A DNA stretch of 6,384 nucleotides from Rhizobiaceae bacterium (lineage in GTDB: Bacteria; Pseudomonadota; Alphaproteobacteria; Rhizobiales; Rhizobiaceae), in the NCBI GenBank assembly GCA_004299545.1, contig SCRB01000135.1:1-6384 (forward strand). Reading direction: 5' to 3'. Under the pieces are notes generated by a model, which saw nothing but the letters and a program-made list of their open reading frames with translations, did no database searches and was not told the DNA's origin. Shown piece by piece: positions 5,868 through 6,384 of this stretch. Every line of letters starts with the position of its first letter. Position 1 is the first letter of the stretch. Both the position numbers and the translations under genes were made by a program.

Positions 5868-6384
5868 TCATTCGATCTCGTATTGCTTCGTGTCGCCCGG
5901 GTTCTTGGTCAGGTTGCAGACAGCGGCCGTATCCGATGGCGGTTGACGCTCAAACGATTCGAGGATCTTGAATCCCTTGTCCTGCACGACCGCGATGTGT
6001 GGCGTGATCCAGCAATGATGCGTTGCCGCGTCCATCGTAGAAACACCACCCGGGCTTTCGAATGAAGACCCGCTTTCGATCGCCTCGATGACCTTCATTC
6101 GATCGACATCGCCCGCCTTGGTCACACCATTCGCCCAATGCCGCACGGCGTTATACGTAGCCTCGGCGTGTTCCGTCACATAGGGGACCTTGTTGCCGAC
6201 CTTGGCGGCGTGCAGCCGCTCCAGAAACGACTTGTTGGCGGGGTTATCCAGTTCCTGGAAGTAGCCGAACACCGAAATGATGCCATTGGATTCGTTCGGC
6301 GTCAGGATGATATGCTCATTACCCCCACCGAATTCGGAAGACACGATGGGGATCTTTCTGGTCATTCCCGCCGCAGCCCATTGG
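5868..6384 (-). CDS. ABC transporter periplasmic substrate-binding protein, UrtA/AmiC-like, C-terminal part (5' end outside window)
   Basis: The frame is open to the window edge, so the ATG at 6365 is internal and the gene is partial. The 171 visible residues begin QWAAAGMTRKIPIVSSEFGG, a typical strand-turn of the type I periplasmic binding fold (Peripla_BP_5/6). They continue with GYFQELDNPANKSFLERL, then TEHAEATYNAVRHWANGVTKAG, the GGVSTMDAATHHCWITPHIA segment, and a terminal DTAAVCNLTKNP region. The tyrosine-containing EATYNAVRHWA helix and the MDAATHHCW segment are what one expects in the UrtA/amide-sensor AmiC branch rather than the classical LivJ/LivK branch. The protein would capture the substrate in the periplasm and deliver it to the permeases encoded downstream. 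Two cysteines, in HHCW and AVCN, could form a disulphide; this is inference. Signal peptide, start and promoter are outside the window. Full members are around 400 residues, so well under half is visible. Confidence 0.88.
   Translation of the reverse strand, partial: QWAAAGMTRKIPIVSSEFGGGNEHIILTPNESNGIISVFGYFQELDNPANKSFLERLHAAKVGNKVPYVTEHAEATYNAVRHWANGVTKAGDVDRMKVIEAIESGSSFESPGGVSTMDAATHHCWITPHIAVVQDKGFKILESFERQPPSDTAAVCNLTKNPGDTKQYEIE

Overview
The window looks like a piece of an alphaproteobacterial chromosome or megaplasmid, most likely from the Rhizobiales. The reasons are a GC content near 60 percent by eye, strong G/C preference at third codon positions, tightly packed overlapping genes, and protein sequences of the rhizobial style. 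It holds one long minus-strand gene cluster and the end of one plus-strand gene that converges on it.

Layout: at the left edge, positions 1-374 (plus) carry the last 123 residues of an ornithine cyclodeaminase. A 70-base convergent spacer follows. Everything after that is on the minus strand and is transcribed from right to left. The order of transcription is: the C-terminal 171 residues of a periplasmic substrate-binding protein of the UrtA/AmiC-like group (5868-6384, cut by the window edge); a 221-base spacer with a strong stem-loop; two inner-membrane permeases of the LivH/UrtB and LivM/UrtC types; two ATPases of the LivG/UrtD and LivF/UrtE types; a 99-residue antibiotic-biosynthesis-monooxygenase (ABM) fold protein; and a 499-residue NAD(P)-dependent aldehyde dehydrogenase with all catalytic residues.

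How it fits together: the five transport genes make a complete hydrophobic-amino-acid-type (HAAT) ABC importer. Its binding protein, permeases and second ATPase carry features of the urea/short-chain-amide branch as much as of the branched-chain amino acid branch. The permease and ATPase genes overlap by 4, 4 and 11 bases. The ABM protein follows after 16 bases and the aldehyde dehydrogenase after a further 33, so uptake and oxidation of one compound are probably co-expressed. The substrate cannot be named from sequence. The operon promoter lies beyond position 6384.

Most of the window is ordinary catabolic and transport DNA. The least explained part is the 5647-5867 spacer. It has a near-perfect hairpin without a U-tract, an open frame continuing past the binding-protein stop codon, and a small ORF with a good Shine-Dalgarno that ends three bases before an unusual TTG start of the first permease. 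I see no mobile element, CRISPR array, RNA gene or clear novel system.
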